DNA from: Oxalobacteraceae sp. CFBP 13730
Lineage (GTDB): Bacteria; Pseudomonadota; Gammaproteobacteria; Burkholderiales; Burkholderiaceae_D
Direction of reading: 5' to 3'
Assembly: GCA_014841835.1 (NCBI GenBank)
Contig: JACYUQ010000005.1
Span: forward strand, 186,001 to 250,000
DNA: 64,000 nt
Numbering within the stretch: position 1 is the stretch's first letter; each line of letters begins with the position of its first letter. The position numbers and the translations under genes were made by a program. Positions 9,440 to 16,780 of this stretch are shown one piece after another. The notes below the pieces were generated by a model. That model had not been told where the DNA came from and did not search any database. It saw only the letters and a program-made list of their open reading frames with translations.

Positions 9440-10555
9440 ATGCATTCCACGAAACACCCGATCGCCATCGACGAGCATATCGCCACCGTCAACCTGACCT
9501 CGTTCCATTACGGCGTGCCGGGCAGCGGCAAGAAGGTCTATATCCAGGCCTCGCTGCACGCAGATGAGGTGCCGGCCATGCTGGTCGCGCACGTGCTGCG
9601 CCAGGAACTCGAGCGCCTCGATGCCGAAGGCCGCATCAAGGGCGAGGTGATCCTGGTGCCGGTGGCCAATCCGATCGGGCTGGCGCAGGTGATCCACGGC
9701 GCGCCGTTCGGGCGCTACGACCTGGCAACCGGCACCAACTTCAATCGCGCCTACCGCCATGTGGCGCAGGATGTGATGGCGGCAGTCGATGGCCAGCTCG
9801 GGCAGGACGCCGCCGCCAACGTTGCGCTGATCCGCGAGCATGCACGGCGCTCGGTGGCCAGCTGGGAGCCTGGCAACCCTACCGCCACGCTCAAGAAAAC
9901 GCTGCTCACGATGGCGATCGACGCCGACATCATGCTCGACCTGCACTGCGACACCGAGGCGGTGCTGCACATGTACGCCGGCACGCCGCTGGTCGAGGCA
10001 GTGCTGCCGCTGGCCGCGCTGATGGAAGCGCGCGTGCTGCTGGTGGCGACGGAATCGGGCGGCGAGCCGTTCGACGAAGCGTGCGGGCGCCTGTGGTGGG
10101 ACCTCGCGCGCCATTATCCGGATGCCGCGATTCCACCGGCCTGCGTGGCCGTCACGGTCGAACTGCGGGGCGAGAACGACGTCAATTACGACTACGCGCG
10201 CAAGGATGCCGATGCGCTGCTGCGCTACCTGGCGCACCAGGGCGTGCTGGATATCCCGCTGGGCCATATGCCTGCTTACGCCTGCGCGCCGACACCGCTC
10301 GACGCGGTCGAACCGCTGACCGCGCCGCATGCGGGCGTGCTGGTGCTGCGCAAGACGCTGGGGGACCGGGTCGAAGCGGGCGAGCCGATTGCGGACATCG
10401 TCAATCCGGTCAGCGGGCAGGTCACGCCGGTGGCGGCGAGTCGACCGGGTTTACTGTTTGCGTGCACCGCGCACCGGCACCTGCTGCGCGGGATGCACGT
10501 GTGCAAAGTGGCCGGGACGGACTCGTTCAGGATCGGGGATTTGCTGTCGAGTTGA
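9440..10555 (+). CDS. Succinylglutamate desuccinylase/aspartoacylase-family (M14-type) protein
   Basis: A 371-residue zinc carboxypeptidase-fold hydrolase of the AstE/AspA group, which removes acyl groups from N-acyl amino acids. The zinc motif LHADE gives H40 and E43, the third ligand is in LDLHCDTEA, and the catalytic glutamate is probably in VELRGENDVNYD. The C-terminal third resembles a biotinyl-lipoyl-like beta domain (VEAGEPIADIVNPVSG). No arginine succinyltransferase genes are near, so the substrate is open. The last 105 bp overlap the 3' end of the convergent DUF6064 gene. Confidence 0.85.
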   Translation: MHSTKHPIAIDEHIATVNLTSFHYGVPGSGKKVYIQASLHADEVPAMLVAHVLRQELERLDAEGRIKGEVILVPVANPIGLAQVIHGAPFGRYDLATGTNFNRAYRHVAQDVMAAVDGQLGQDAAANVALIREHARRSVASWEPGNPTATLKKTLLTMAIDADIMLDLHCDTEAVLHMYAGTPLVEAVLPLAALMEARVLLVATESGGEPFDEACGRLWWDLARHYPDAAIPPACVAVTVELRGENDVNYDYARKDADALLRYLAHQGVLDIPLGHMPAYACAPTPLDAVEPLTAPHAGVLVLRKTLGDRVEAGEPIADIVNPVSGQVTPVAASRPGLLFACTAHRHLLRGMHVCKVAGTDSFRIGDLLSS

Positions 10556-11209
10556 GGTCGCGCGATGTTTTGCTGCCGATGACTCGGCAAGTACGACGAT
10601 CAATGCGAGCGCCGGCAGCAGCCATGCATGGCCGATCTTCAACTCCATCAGCGTCGCGCCGCTGACCAGGCACCAGCTTACCGGGATCAGCCAGAAGATC
10701 GCGGACGCACGCCATGCGAGCAGCACGCCCAGGGTGACAATGACCGTGGGATCGGGGACGATGCCGAAGACTTCCGCCTGGGGCCATTCGCCGTTGTCGC
10801 GCGCCAGCGCCAGCAAGGGGTAGGCGAAGATAGCAAGGCCAGTCATGCCAAGCGCCATCCGTTGAGGTGCAGGCGCTGCGTTACCTGGCTTGAATGCGAG
10901 CCAGCACAGTAACAGCGCCTGCACGGCAAACGCCGCAGCAAAATACGGCGCCGCCGTATTGATCTCAGCATAGCGTTCCAGGTGATACGCCCATGCGACC
11001 CAGCCCCAGGCGGCGGCCAGCACCAGCGCCGCTGATCGTTGCAGGTTCTGGCGCGGCCGCGCGATGGCGCCGAGCACGATGACGCCCGCCACCACCGCCA
11101 CAAGATGTGCCGGCCAGATTGCGGCGTTGTAGCTCTCGATGAGCCGGTAGTAGCTGCGGCTTGAGAACATCAAAAAATCGGACAGCGAATACGTCCACCA
11201 CTCGCTCAT
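10451..11209 (-). CDS. DUF6064-family multispanning membrane protein
   Basis: A 252-residue protein that begins MSEWWTYSLSDFLMFSSRSY and has about seven hydrophobic segments, matching the DUF6064 family in start and layout. The family has no assigned function. ATG at 11209 overlaps the stop of the aldo/keto reductase gene (ATGA), so the two are translationally coupled. The C-terminal 35 residues or so are polar and lie antisense to the end of the convergent peptidase gene; they look less conserved than the membrane part and may be a read-on tail. Confidence 0.78.
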   Translation of the reverse strand: MSEWWTYSLSDFLMFSSRSYYRLIESYNAAIWPAHLVAVVAGVIVLGAIARPRQNLQRSAALVLAAAWGWVAWAYHLERYAEINTAAPYFAAAFAVQALLLCWLAFKPGNAAPAPQRMALGMTGLAIFAYPLLALARDNGEWPQAEVFGIVPDPTVIVTLGVLLAWRASAIFWLIPVSWCLVSGATLMELKIGHAWLLPALALIVVLAESSAAKHRATSTRQQIPDPERVRPGHFAHVHPAQQVPVRGARKQ

Positions 11210-12135
11210 GCCAGCCTTTCGACATCCTGCGCGATGCGCTTGCGCAGCGCCTCGTCCGGCATGCGACCGGTGCCGGCCAGCAGATTTTCGCGCACGTGCG
11301 CGACGCTGGACGTGGCCGGAATCGCGCACGTGACAGCCGGATGCGACAAGATAAACTTCAGCAGCACCTGCGCCCATGTCGTGCAGCCGATATCGGCCGC
11401 CCACCCCGGCAACGGCTTGCCGGCCAGCGCCTGCGTCAGGTCGCCCTGGCGAAACGGCCGGTTGACGATCACGCCGATCTTGCGCTCGCGCGCCAGCGGC
11501 AGGATGCGCTGTTCCACCTCGCGATCGAGCGCGTTGTACGAGATCTGCACGAAGTCGATCGGCTGCGACGCCATGATTTTCTCGATCTCGGCGTGGCGGC
11601 GGCCTTCCGACGTGGTGATGCCAACGTAGCGCAGGCGCCCTTCCCGCTTCATCGCCAGCAGCAGCGGCAGGTGCTCTTCCCACGACAGCAGGTTATGCAC
11701 CTGCAGCATATCGAAGCGCGGCACGTGCCACAACTTGCGCGACGCCTCGACCTGCGCCACGCCACGCGCGCCGCCGCTGACCCACACTTTATCGGCCGAG
11801 AACAGCCGCGCAGGCTTGAGGGTTTGCACAGCCTCGCCAATCACGTCCTGGGCCGAGCCGTACATGGGCGAGGAATCGACCAGCCTGCCGCCACCGGCGA
11901 AGAACTGGCGCATCACGTCGGTAGATTCACGGCGGCCTCGCGGGTCGCGGCCGACGTTGAAGGTTATCCAGCTGCCAAGGCCAATGACGGGGAGTTGTTC
12001 GCCGGTCGAGGGGATCGGGCGGGTGAGCAAGGACACGGGTGGGGTTGCTGCGCGAACCGATGACAGGGCCAGACCGCCCATAGCGGCAATCAGCGATTCC
12101 AGCAGACGTCGGCGTGAAGAAGAAATCGGAGACAT
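11206..12135 (-). CDS. Aldo/keto reductase with a twin-arginine-type leader
   Basis: A 309-residue NAD(P)H-dependent oxidoreductase of the aldo/keto reductase barrel. The first 30 residues (SSRRRLLESLIAAMGGLALS) look like a Tat signal peptide, so it may act in the periplasm with a preloaded cofactor. The barrel part shows IPSTGEQLPVIGLG, VDSSPMYGSAQDVIGEA with the catalytic Asp and Tyr, MLQVHNLL, and CAIPATSSVAHVRENL at the nucleotide site. Substrate unknown. It is coupled to the DUF6064 gene by a 4-bp overlap, which suggests a reductase-membrane protein pair. Confidence 0.87.
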   Translation of the reverse strand: MSPISSSRRRLLESLIAAMGGLALSSVRAATPPVSLLTRPIPSTGEQLPVIGLGSWITFNVGRDPRGRRESTDVMRQFFAGGGRLVDSSPMYGSAQDVIGEAVQTLKPARLFSADKVWVSGGARGVAQVEASRKLWHVPRFDMLQVHNLLSWEEHLPLLLAMKREGRLRYVGITTSEGRRHAEIEKIMASQPIDFVQISYNALDREVEQRILPLARERKIGVIVNRPFRQGDLTQALAGKPLPGWAADIGCTTWAQVLLKFILSHPAVTCAIPATSSVAHVRENLLAGTGRMPDEALRKRIAQDVERLA

Positions 12136-12217
12136 ATGACGCGCGCCTTGCTTTGAAGGGGAAACGCAAGGATACGTCGTCTGAGCAGAACATGGCGCGG
12201 CGCGGTGCTGCGGCGCC

Positions 12218-12291
12218 TGGAGCGGGTGAAGGGAATCGAACCCTCGTCGTAAGCTTGGGAAGCTTCTGCTCTACCATTGAGCTACACCCGC
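12218..12291 (-). tRNA. tRNA-Gly, anticodon CCC
   Basis: A cloverleaf folds on the minus strand: acceptor stem GCGGGTG/CACCCGC, D arm GCTC...GAGC with AATGGTA loop, anticodon loop TTCCCAA, T arm AGGG-TTCGATT-CCCT, discriminator T and an encoded CCA (12218-12220). The anticodon is CCC, reading GGG. The top pair of the anticodon stem (27-43) is a G-A mismatch; the other four pairs are intact. No other tRNA is adjacent. Confidence 0.93.
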
Positions 12292-12551
12292 GTCAGCCAC
12301 ATTCTACGCGGGTTCCAGCGTGTTTGACAAATTTCCACCGCGGCAGCTGTGATGGAAAATGGGATGGCCGTTTCGTCCAAGGTGTAATGGCTGACCAAAA
12401 ACTCCTTATATTCACCACTGCCCAAGGACGTTTCCCCAATACTCTACCGAGCGTAGTAAGCCACCAGTCCGCTGCCGCGCAGCGCAGCGACTCCTGAAGC
12501 CCGGTCCCGACTTGCTCGACCGCCTGGGCCGTGATGCCCAGGATGCCTGAA
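12292..12551. other. Gene-free spacer between tRNA-Gly and the sucrose locus
   Basis: No convincing gene is seen in these 260 bp. One minus-strand frame that runs from near the transporter stop reads like a protein fragment (ITAQAVEQVGTGLQESL), but it lacks a start with a ribosome-binding site. No clear terminator hairpin was found after the transporter gene. Confidence 0.5.
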
Positions 12552-13919
12552 TCAATGACCGCTCGGACGCAGCGGCAACGACGCGTCGGCGGTATCCATG
12601 CTGGCCGCTTCGCCGGTGTCGGCCTGCCTGATCCTGACGAAGCAGACTGCGGCAGCGGCGCACAGCATCAGCGCCCCCGCCAGCCGGATCACGTTCTCGG
12701 GCCGTCCTCCCAGCCAGGCGTGGTAGTACAGCGGCAGCGTGAAGATCTGAATGATCATTGGAATCACGATGAACATATTGAAGATTCCCATATACACGCC
12801 TGTGCGCCGCGGCGGAATGCAACCGGCCAGCATGATGTAGGGGTTGCCCATGATGCTGGCCCATGCCAGCCCGATGCCGATCATCGCCACGAATAACAAG
12901 TCTGGCGCCTGGATCATCGGGATATACAGCATGCTGGCGCCCGCCAGCGCCAGGCAGACGCTGTGCACGGCCTTTGGCCCGAATCGGCGCGTGAACGGCA
13001 CCAGTGCAAAGGCGGCGATGAAGGCGACGAAATTATAGAATGCCCCGATCTGGCCATTGAGCAGGCCGGCGTCGCGAAACTGTGCGCTGGCCGGGTTGGA
13101 GGTTCCGAAGATGGTGCTTGCCAGCGACAGCATGATGTATTGCCAGTAGCAGAACATCGCATACCACTGGAACAATTTGACCAGGGCCAGCTGCTTCATG
13201 GTCGGCGGCATCTCGCGGATGGCCAGCACGATATCCGCAGTGATTGCCTTCACTCCCGGACGCGTTGCGCGCAGCCTGGCCAGTTCGTCGGCTTCGAGCG
13301 GTATCTCCTTGGTGGTCTTCAAGGTCCATAACACGCTGGAAATCGAAAACACCGCCCCGATCATGAAGGCCGCGATCACGATATGCGGGATGTTACTGGA
13401 ATTGGTAGCGTCCTTGTTCATGCCTAACAGCACCAGCAATGTCGGCGTCAGGTAAGCCAGCGTCTGGCCCAGCCCGGTGAATGCGCTCTGGGTCAGGAAG
13501 CCGAGCGAGTGCTGCTTCGGCACCAGCTTGTCGCTGACGAAGGCCCGGTAGGGCTCCATCGTCACGTTATTGGCGGCATCGAGAATCCACAGCAGGCTGG
13601 CCGCCATCCACAGGGTCGGGCTGAACGGCATCGCCAGCAGTCCCAGGCTGCACAGGATCGCGCCGATCAGGAAGTACGGGGTCCTGCGGCCCCAGCGGGT
13701 GACGGTACGGTCGCTCATCGCGCCGATGAGCGGTTGCACGACCAGGCCGGTCACCGGACCTGCCAGCCACAGCAAGGGCAGCGTTGCCTCGTCCGCGCCC
13801 AGGTATTTGTAGATCGGGCTCATGCTGCTTTGCTGCAGCCCGAAGCTGAACTGGATGCCGAAGAAGCCAACGTTCATGTTGACGATCTGCCAGAACGACA
13901 AGTGCGGTTTATGCGTCAT
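12552..13919 (-). CDS. MFS sugar transporter, SUC/SLC45-like (sucrose permease, SuxC-like)
   Basis: A 455-residue inner-membrane carrier with 12 predicted helices. The early segment LLWLAGPVTGLVVQPLIGAMSD and the loop DRTVTRWGRRTPYF match the sucrose/maltose:proton symporters of the SLC45-like MFS branch. It probably carries intact sucrose into the cytoplasm, since the adjacent gene is a cytoplasmic amylosucrase. It is the last gene of the locus, 20 bp after fructokinase. The Xanthomonas sux locus has the same kind of transporter beside amylosucrase and a TonB receptor. Sucrose as substrate is inferred from context. Confidence 0.87.
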   Translation of the reverse strand: MTHKPHLSFWQIVNMNVGFFGIQFSFGLQQSSMSPIYKYLGADEATLPLLWLAGPVTGLVVQPLIGAMSDRTVTRWGRRTPYFLIGAILCSLGLLAMPFSPTLWMAASLLWILDAANNVTMEPYRAFVSDKLVPKQHSLGFLTQSAFTGLGQTLAYLTPTLLVLLGMNKDATNSSNIPHIVIAAFMIGAVFSISSVLWTLKTTKEIPLEADELARLRATRPGVKAITADIVLAIREMPPTMKQLALVKLFQWYAMFCYWQYIMLSLASTIFGTSNPASAQFRDAGLLNGQIGAFYNFVAFIAAFALVPFTRRFGPKAVHSVCLALAGASMLYIPMIQAPDLLFVAMIGIGLAWASIMGNPYIMLAGCIPPRRTGVYMGIFNMFIVIPMIIQIFTLPLYYHAWLGGRPENVIRLAGALMLCAAAAVCFVRIRQADTGEAASMDTADASLPLRPSGH

Positions 13920-13939
13920 CGCGGTTTCCCTCTGTAGGT

Positions 13940-14878
13940 TCAGTCAGCGAGCCAGCGAGTATGCCACTGCTCGTAAAACGCAATGTCGGCGGGTACTGCG
14001 CCGGCAAGCGCACAAATGGCCGCGGCAAAATCGTTGGCGCGCTGCAGCGTTATCGCCAGCGGCCAGGCGAGCGTCGAGCCCAGCAGGAAGATCGCCGAAA
14101 AGGCGTCGCCCGCCCCCACCGTGTCCACCAGCGCGCCCGCATCCGCCTGCGCGCTGGCGCCGTGCAGGATCCCATCGGGGCCGAAATAGACCACGCCGCG
14201 CGGGCCGAGTGTCACGATCAGGCCGCGCACTCCGAACTCCCGCATCAGCCGCGAGCAGGCAAGCTGCACGTCGGAGGCGGCCATGTCCGTCGTCGGCGGC
14301 TGCGTGTCGGTGTACCAACGAAACAGTTCGCTCAGCTCCTGTTCATTGACCTTGACGACGTCGGCCTCGTGCAGCGACTCGAACACGCAGCGTTCGGTCA
14401 CCTGCCCTTCGCGCAGATTCAAGTCCAGGAAGCGCATCGCCGGCGTGGCCGCCAGCAGCGCCCTGAGCGCCCCGCGCGAGGTGGCTTCGCGCTGGGCCAG
14501 CGTGCCGAAACAGATCACGCTTGGCGTGCAGCGCGCCATCGCGGCCAGCGCCGCGTCCACATCGATCAGGTCGTAGGCCTGCCGCGGCAGGATCTCGAAA
14601 CGGTGATTGCCGGCGCTGCGCTCGACGATCACGCGCCCGGTCGGCGCCTGCGGATCGATCTGCAGGCCGTCGGTACGCATGCCGAAGCGCTTGAATTCGG
14701 CTGCCACCATGGCGCCGTTGTCGTCGCTGCCAATCCGCGTGATCATCAGGGACGCGATACCAAACGCGGCAAGGTGGCGCGCCACGTTGAACGGCGCTCC
14801 CCCGACCACTTGCTCGGTAAGGAAATCATCGACCAGCGCTTCGCCAAAGACCGCGATGCCAGTGCTCTCGGTTTGCAT
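13940..14878 (-). CDS. Fructokinase, PfkB family
   Basis: Phosphorylates the fructose released by amylosucrase to fructose 6-phosphate. The 312-residue PfkB (ribokinase-like) protein opens with IAVFGEALVD, has the GGAPFNVARHLAAFG substrate motif, and the C-terminal signature DTVGAGDAFSAIFL with the catalytic aspartate. ATG at 14878 is chosen because GGAG lies 8 bp before it and similarity starts there; an ATG four codons upstream (14890) is an alternative. It begins 23 bp after the amylosucrase stop, so the genes are cotranscribed. Other ribokinase-family sugars cannot be excluded from sequence alone. Confidence 0.9.
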   Translation of the reverse strand: MQTESTGIAVFGEALVDDFLTEQVVGGAPFNVARHLAAFGIASLMITRIGSDDNGAMVAAEFKRFGMRTDGLQIDPQAPTGRVIVERSAGNHRFEILPRQAYDLIDVDAALAAMARCTPSVICFGTLAQREATSRGALRALLAATPAMRFLDLNLREGQVTERCVFESLHEADVVKVNEQELSELFRWYTDTQPPTTDMAASDVQLACSRLMREFGVRGLIVTLGPRGVVYFGPDGILHGASAQADAGALVDTVGAGDAFSAIFLLGSTLAWPLAITLQRANDFAAAICALAGAVPADIAFYEQWHTRWLAD

Positions 14879-14901
14879 GTAGTGCTCCATCAAAAATAGT
14901 G

Positions 14902-16719
14902 CTAGCGCTCGAGCCACAGCATGGCCCAGGGACCGAGCACCACGCGGCCGCCATCGACCGCCCACTGGCCGGCGCCAATTGCCGCCAGGTCAAGCTCGAT
15001 GCTGCGGGCTGAAAAATTCGACAGGTTCAGGAAACGCTCGCCGCGGACCAGCGCCAGCACCGCCGGATCGACCGCGTGCAACAGGGTGCGCGGCTGTCCG
15101 GCAGCCAGGTCGGGCTGGCTTTGGCGGCGCGCGACCAGCGTGCGCAAGGCGCCAAACACGGCGCCGGCGGCGCCGCTCGCGTCATGGCGCTGCGCCAGGC
15201 GTGCCGGGTCCAGCGCCGCCCGCTGCACCCAGCGCGTGTCATGCGCGCGCCCTGGATCGGCCAGGTAGCCATGCTCGTTCAGCGTGCCCAGCTCGTCGCC
15301 CATGTAGAGCAAGGGCAGGCCGCCGAACGAGAACGCCAGGCCGTGCAGCAGCACCAGCCGGCGCAGGCAGTCGGCCGCCTGCTCGGGGGTGGAAGCCGTC
15401 TCAAAACCGGCCAGCGACGCGGCAGTGCCATTGGTCGCCCGGCCCGACTGGAACGCCACCCCGCGCGCGAAGCTGCCATGGCGGCCATGGAAGAAATCGG
15501 CGATGCCGTCCAGGCGCTCCTGCGAGCGTGCTTCCTCGGCGAGGATCTTCCAGCCGATATCGTCGTGGCAGCGGATATAGGTGACCCAGCTTGCTGCCGG
15601 CGGCAAGGGCGGCGTGTTGGCGATGACCTCGCGCAGCAGCGAGGTGTCTTGTTCGGCCAGCGCAGCCCAGCCGGCCGCCATCAGCGTGCTGTGGTAGGCC
15701 AGATGGCATTCGGCGGTGTCGGCGCTGCCCAGGTAGGCCGGCAGGTCGCGGGTGGGAACGATCGCCTCGGCCTTGAGCAGCACGCCCGGCGCGACGATGC
15801 TGACCAGCGCGCGCAGCGCCTGCAAGATGGCGTGCGCCTCCGGCAGGTTCATGCAGCTGCTTCCCTCGCGCTTCCACAGGAAGGCGGTGGAGTCGAGCCG
15901 GAATGCTTCCACGCCGCGGTTGGCCAGGCGCAGCAGCGCTGCCGCCACCTCGGCGAACACCGCGCGATTGGCGTAGTTCAAGTCCCACTGGAATGGGTAG
16001 AACGTGGTCCATACCCAGCCGTCCAGCGCCTCGACATAGGTGAAGTTCCCAGGCGCGGCCTGGGGAAACACTTGTCCCAGGGTCGGCTCGTAACGGTCCG
16101 GCATGCTGCGATCAGGAAAAACGTGGAAGAATTCACGCAGCCGGGCATCGCCCTGGACGGCACCGACGGCCCACGGATGGTCGTCCGCCACATGGTTCAG
16201 TACCAGGTCGGCGCACAGGCTGATGCCGGCCTCGCGCAGCGCCGTGCATAGCGCGTCGAGATCCTCGTTGGTGCCCAGCGCAGGGTCGACGTCATCGAAA
16301 CTGGCCAGGGCGAACCCGCCGTCGTTCTCGCCGGCGCGCGGGCGCAGGAAAGGCAGCAGGTGCAGGTAGCTGACGCCGGCTTCCTGCAGGTGGCCGATGC
16401 GCTCGGCCACGCCCTTGAAGCTGGTGCCGAACTGCGGCACGTAGGCGCTGTACCCGAGCATATGCTCGCTGGCGAACCAGTCCGGCTGCGCGGCGCGCTG
16501 CGCGTCGATCGCCAGCAGGGACGCCGGACGCGCACCAAGGAGCTGGCCGGCCAAGGCGAGCAGGTCCTCATACCATGCATCGAAACCGGCACTCCCCCCG
16601 TAAAGCTGCGCCAGGCGCCGGTACAAGGTGGCGCCGTGTTCGGCGTAGCGGCTGCGCGCGTCGGCGTGCAAATGCGAGGGAAGAACGGCGAGGAGCCGGT
16701 CTGGTGCGGGAATCTGCAT
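14902..16719 (-). CDS. Amylosucrase, glycoside hydrolase family 13 subfamily 4
   Basis: Cleaves sucrose and transfers the glucosyl unit to make alpha-1,4-glucan or other glucosides, releasing fructose. The 605-residue protein has no signal peptide, so it acts in the cytoplasm. Catalytic residues are visible: nucleophile D276 in AFRLDSTAFLW, acid/base E318 in LLKAEAIVPTRDL, and H385-D386 in YIRCHDDIGW, a motif typical of amylosucrase (the Neisseria enzyme reads the same HDDIGW). APGNFTYVEALDGWVWTTF is also characteristic. It is slightly shorter than the 636-residue Neisseria protein. Its neighbours supply sucrose and consume fructose. Confidence 0.94.
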   Translation of the reverse strand: MQIPAPDRLLAVLPSHLHADARSRYAEHGATLYRRLAQLYGGSAGFDAWYEDLLALAGQLLGARPASLLAIDAQRAAQPDWFASEHMLGYSAYVPQFGTSFKGVAERIGHLQEAGVSYLHLLPFLRPRAGENDGGFALASFDDVDPALGTNEDLDALCTALREAGISLCADLVLNHVADDHPWAVGAVQGDARLREFFHVFPDRSMPDRYEPTLGQVFPQAAPGNFTYVEALDGWVWTTFYPFQWDLNYANRAVFAEVAAALLRLANRGVEAFRLDSTAFLWKREGSSCMNLPEAHAILQALRALVSIVAPGVLLKAEAIVPTRDLPAYLGSADTAECHLAYHSTLMAAGWAALAEQDTSLLREVIANTPPLPPAASWVTYIRCHDDIGWKILAEEARSQERLDGIADFFHGRHGSFARGVAFQSGRATNGTAASLAGFETASTPEQAADCLRRLVLLHGLAFSFGGLPLLYMGDELGTLNEHGYLADPGRAHDTRWVQRAALDPARLAQRHDASGAAGAVFGALRTLVARRQSQPDLAAGQPRTLLHAVDPAVLALVRGERFLNLSNFSARSIELDLAAIGAGQWAVDGGRVVLGPWAMLWLER

Positions 16720-16744
16720 CGTATTGTTCAGAAAATGGGGTGGA

Positions 16745-16768
16745 CCGGCGCACGCGCACGCGCGCCGG
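16745..16768. repeat. Intercistronic GC-rich hairpin between the TonB receptor and amylosucrase genes
   Basis: CCGGCGC and GCGCCGG pair around an alternating ACGCGCACGC loop in the 61-bp spacer. No T-run follows, so it is not a full terminator. It could stabilise the upstream receptor message or lower read-through into the enzyme genes. Confidence 0.5.
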
Positions 16769-16780
16769 ACGGAGCGTGCT

